From NCBI GenBank assembly GCA_021397845.1, contig CM038042.1, positions 32,560,418-32,624,417 of the forward strand: 64,000 bases of DNA. The letters run 5' to 3'. This document shows positions 60,703 through 64,000 of the stretch, piece by piece (positions within the stretch are counted from its first letter, which is position 1; every line of letters begins with the position of its first letter). This DNA comes from Areca catechu (Eukaryota; Streptophyta; Magnoliopsida; Arecales; Arecaceae). A program made the position numbers and the translations under genes. The notes under the pieces were generated by a model that searched no databases, was not told the origin of the DNA, and saw only the letters and a program-made list of their open reading frames with translations.

Positions 60703-62852
60703 TCACTCCTTTGCTACCGGTTCCTCCCCAGGCTGAGAAGCCTTCGCGTCACCGGCTACCTCCCCAGAAGGTTGCCCGGCAGTCTCCTTGTTAGTAGCCT
60801 CCTCAGGCTGCTCCCTGGGGCTGCCCAGGTCGACCCCAGTCAGATCGAGCTCGGGAAAAAGGGAAGCAAGCTTCTTCCGGCAAACTCCGAAGACCTTCAG
60901 GAAGGAGTCCACGGTAGCCACATGCATTTCCTTCTAGAACTCCTTAGAGGCCCAGAACTTGGGCACAGCCTCCTAGGTTTCCTTCTGCGAGGCCTTCAAC
61001 AGCCCGTTGACATAGGAAGTCTTCTTGTTAGCCATCACCAGTTCTGCCAAGACCTCTTCAACCCGACGCTCCAGGGACCGGGATTGCTCCCTGAGGCGGG
61101 AGATCTTGGCCGCATCATTTTCAGCTCGGTGCTGGCTCGAGATCCTCTCCTCGGATTAAGAAGCCTTGAGGTCCCTAACACGCCCCTCGGCATGAGCCAG
61201 GTCCTCCCGGAGAGCCCGGTTTCTCCCCCTCAGCTCATGGCCCTTGTCCATCAGGTCCTTCACGTCGGCCGCAAGCTTGTCCAGTCTCCGCTCCTTCTTC
61301 ACCGAAGCAGAGAGGAAGTTCTAGAGCAGGAGCATGTCAGTCCCGATCTGCATCGAAGAAAGAGTTAGGACTTTCAAAGAATCCAACTGGAACATTAAAA
61401 AGGAGAGCTAGATGCTTACCGTGAAGAGCAAGGGGAGGATCCTGAGCAGAGCATCTGCGTAGTCCCGACCACCCCTCAGTCAGCGATCCCGGGGCTGGGC
61501 CACGTACTCCATCATCTTCTCCTCAAGACCCTGGTCGTAGATGATGGAGGTGCTCCCACTGAGCTCTGGTGGTACCGGGTGAGGCTCGAAGGAGGGCTGA
61601 GCTGGAGTCCCTCCAGTAGGTGGAGCAGTAGTCTGTGGCACCGCCGCCACCGCACGAATGATGAGCACTTTGACCACCGGAGAAGGTGCCGGTCGCACCT
61701 CCTCCCCGCTCACATCGAGGTCAATGACCTCTACGACGGGGGCCTGCTACTGAGATGGCCCAGGGGCCGTATCCGCCACCCTGGGCTCCAAGGCTAGAGT
61801 GGGCCTGGGCCCCTGGTCCGCCTCCATGCGGGCACTCTTCGAAGGAGTCCCCTGGACCATGCCCAAAGCACCTCTCTTTCGGGCCCCCTCCATCAGGCTT
61901 TCCACGGAGAACTTCATCCCTGAAAATGAAAAAGGTTAGATGATATTAAAAAAAATAGGGAAAAGAAGAAGAAAAAAGGCCCGAAGCCTCACCAATCACC
62001 CGGATCGGGCTGACCCCCGCCTTGAACAGGTTATGCTCTGAGAGCAGAACCTCGAGGGAAGGGACCACATCACCCAACAACTGGGAGTAGACATCCTAGT
62101 CAACTGGCTCATCCTGGGAGTTATGGTTTGGGGACCGGTCTAGCTCACTCCATACCCAATCAACATCCTAAACCGAGGCAAAGAAGAACCGGTTCTTCCA
62201 CCCCTTGATTGATATGGGGAGGTCGAACCAGAGGCAACTGGGCCGGGGGGAGAGATACCACCAGCCGTCATCAGTAGAGCATCGCTTTAGGGTGAAGAGG
62301 CCTCTGAATAGCAAAAATCGGGCAACAAACCAATGGAAATGGCAAAAAATAATGAAGGCAAAGATGACCCGGACGGCATTGGGAGCCAACTGGGCCAGGA
62401 CAAGTCAGAAGATACTGAGGAATGAAAGAAAGAATGGGTGAAGAAGAAAATGAAGACCTCCGGTGAGAAAGTCCTCGTAGAACGCAACTCTGCTAGGGCC
62501 GCTCGAGGTCACTCAGTCCCTCAGCCCTGGGAGCAAAAATTGGATAGCATCCGGGACCCCATGCATATCCTGGATCCAGGAAAGGTCATCTCTGATCATC
62601 GTCGAAATGAAGCCAAAGGGACCGGAAGGAGTCTCTGCCACCGGAGGGTGCAGGGTAGAGATGGAAACAGCGGGGATAACAGGAGGAGCCCTAGGAGCCC
62701 TAAGGACTCCGATGGTTTACCACCCAGCTACAATCGCCTCTGGACATCGATCGGAACATCCTCCTCCAATGAAAAGGATGATGGAGTCCTCGAACGGGAC
62801 AGACCGGCCTTGTCCGGGTTAGAAAAGAAACGGCGACGATGACCCGAAGGAG
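60703..62852 (-). pseudogene. Antisense ORF with Transposase_28-like domain, broken
   Basis: Minus strand, opposite to D. ATG at 62852: MAPSGHRRRFFSNPD then an acidic/Ser-rich start. At 62490-62168 the segment LAQLAPNAVRVIFAFIIFCH, LLFRGLFTLKRCSTDDGWWY, LSPRPSCLWF and SIKGWKNRFFFASV matches the plant 'putative gypsy type transposon' domain (Transposase_28, as I remember it: N-W/V-R hydrophobic core, LFRxLFxLK, GWWYLSPR, KGWKxRFFFV). A Pro-rich middle (about 61713-61480) and a C-terminal FLKVFGVCRKKLASLFPELD with an acidic tail end at 60703. Frameshifts and stops break it. Function in the element is unknown. Confidence 0.65.
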
Positions 62853-63348
62853 CCATCGAGAAGGAAGAGGCAAAGAAAGGCCTGGTTCGGAAAGACTAGA
62901 GTTTGAGAGGAAGCAGGGATGAAAATGGGGTCAACAAGACACTCACAGAATGTTTTAGCAGAAGAATGGAAACCTGAGAGGTGAAGAAGGACCGCTGCAA
63001 CTTCTGGCGAGGTGTGAGAAAGCTAGGAGACCACATTTTCGGAAAGTCTCCACTCTTTTCAAAATCGATCGACAGTGGCCGTACATCTTCTTTTCTCCTA
63101 AGCCACCAGATGAGTGCCACGTGTGGAGATGCCCGACAATGATGCTTCGGTTCGCTAGAAACCACCTCGGGTCTGGCATGGCATAATTATGGCTTGTCAA
63201 GTGCGCAGATGAGGTGCCCACACATTAGGCCTCGGGCGTTATAAGCGGTGCGATGGCGATCGAGGCAATTATTGCATGAGATTTCTATCCTTCTATGTCA
63301 TCTCTACATTAACTCCCCACATCCCTACCATGGCTCTCTGACGGGACT
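62853..63348 (-). other. Upstream region of antisense ORF
   Basis: Lies between the antisense ATG and the D 3' LTR and would contain the antisense promoter. No clear TATA box. It is positionally equivalent to 28265-28740. Confidence 0.4.
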
Positions 63349-63364
63349 TGGGAGTGGGGGCAAC
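63349..63364 (+). promoter_or_regulatory. Polypurine tract of element D
   Basis: TGGGAGTGGGGGCAAC immediately before the LTR start TGATATGG. The C LTR is preceded by the similar GGGTTGGGGGCAAC. Confidence 0.75.
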
Positions 63365-64000
63365 TGATATGGAAAGATCTCTGACGTGGAGTATACATCA
63401 ACCTAGCTGGCAGCCAGGCCATGCCATGTGGCATTCTCCTCTGAGCTCTCCTGCAAGGTGGCTTGACCAATGTCACGCCCACCTCGGTCCGAGCTCGGCA
63501 CATCTGCCCCTTCACCAGGTGTCAACCCAGGAGGGATCCACCTCGCCAGAAGTGGGCCTGCCTCTGCTCCTCTGCCAGGTGGCACCCCCAAATGGGTCCA
63601 CCTCAACCGGAGTCGAGCATGGCACCTCTGCTCCTTCAGCTAGGTGGTGCCCTTAGACAGGTCTACCTAGGCCGAAGTCAAGCTTGCCTCTACCCCTTCG
63701 TCAGGTATCGATCCAAGAGGGGTCCACCTCGGCCAAAGTGGGCCAGCCTTTGCTCTTCTGCCAGGTGGCACCCCCAGATGGGTCCACCTCGGTCGGAGTA
63801 GAACCTGGCACCTCTACTCCTTCCACTACATGGCACCCCCAAATAGGTCCACCTCGATCGAACCTAAGCTTGCCTCGCCCCTTCGCTAGGTCTCGACCTA
63901 GGAGGGGCCCACCTCGCCCGAAGTGGGCCTGCCTCTACTCCGCCAGGTGGCACCCCCAGATGGGTCCACCTCGGTCAGAGTCGAGCCTGGCACCTCTGCT
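63365..64000 (+). repeat. Element D 3' LTR, first 636 bp
   Basis: TGATATGGAAAGATCTCTGA matches the 5' LTR start at 42219, followed by the CATGTGGCATTCTC region and the same 186-bp (3 x 62) array from about 63509. Truncated by the window end. Divergence from the 5' LTR is visibly higher than between B2 LTRs, so D is older. Confidence 0.88.

Larger units (their letters stand above)
42219..64000 (+). mobile_element. Tat-lineage Ty3/gypsy element D, nested, runs off the window
   Basis: Order: 5' LTR (42219 to about 44272), primer site, gag, protease, RT, RNase H, archaeal-type RNase H, integrase (58493-59726), a 50-bp tandem array, antisense ORF (62852-60703, minus strand), purine tract, 3' LTR (63365 to window end). 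Removing B1 and B2 leaves about 11.8 kb within the window, typical for a Tat element. Many stops and frameshifts show it is inactive. The reading frame is continuous across both insertions once one copy of each target duplication is removed. Left flank is CTAAT; the right flank lies outside the window. Confidence 0.9.

Noticed and set aside
60688..61368. 226-codon plus-strand frame in the D 3' region
   Set aside because: It is the shadow of the antisense ORF, which has the recognisable protein features on the minus strand.

Overview
The window is plant nuclear DNA, most likely from an angiosperm with a large, repeat-rich genome. I see no cellular protein-coding gene, tRNA or rRNA gene. Almost everything that can be assigned is LTR retrotransposon. 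Three lineages are visible: Ty3/gypsy chromoviruses (integrase with a C-terminal chromodomain, initiator-Met primer site TGGTATCAGAGC), Ty3/gypsy Tat-lineage elements (extra archaeal-type RNase H, long repeat-bearing LTRs, antisense ORF in the 3' region) and a Ty1/copia Sirevirus. I cannot name the species. A monocot is plausible but not demonstrated.

Layout. 1-3759: unassigned low-copy-looking DNA with a 69-bp tandem repeat and a GC-rich degenerate repeat. 3760-14270: a rearranged plus-strand array of a non-autonomous chromovirus (family A): truncated body, LTR, body, then three LTRs head to tail. 14271-15419: minus-strand LTR-like fragment. 15420-28890: a minus-strand Tat element (C), split by a complete plus-strand Sirevirus derivative (E, 19185-25071, target duplication GAGTT). 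28891-29635: reversed Sirevirus LTR fragment. 29635-34807: a second non-autonomous chromovirus relative (F). 35218-41489: a complete minus-strand family A copy with two 1455-bp LTRs and target duplication CTTTA. From 42219 past the window end: a plus-strand Tat element (D). It is interrupted by a solo-like chromovirus LTR (B1, 47954-48996, duplication CCGAG) and by a nearly complete, very young chromovirus (B2, 49590-58492, duplication GAGCC).

How the parts relate. B2 encodes gag, protease, RT, RNase H, integrase and chromodomain, although two one-base frameshifts and one nonsense codon break it. Families A and F keep the same kind of LTR ends, primer site, leader (A especially), pre-PPT hairpin and chromodomain tail, but have lost all enzymes and the capsid. 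In their place is a single ORF with an expanded 14-residue repeat and an unrecognised C-terminal region. They look like parasites of a B-type helper. E is likewise a gag-only element that would need a full Sirevirus partner.

The observation I rate highest is a roughly 77-nt motif shared by the 5' leader of B2 (gypsy) and the 3' non-coding region of E (copia). Both copies fold into the same 11-bp outer stem enclosing two hairpins, with at least three double compensatory base-pair changes and near-invariant loops and flanks. That is the signature of a selected RNA structure moving between, or independently held by, two retrotransposon superfamilies. All statements are from reading the sequence by eye; no database search was run.
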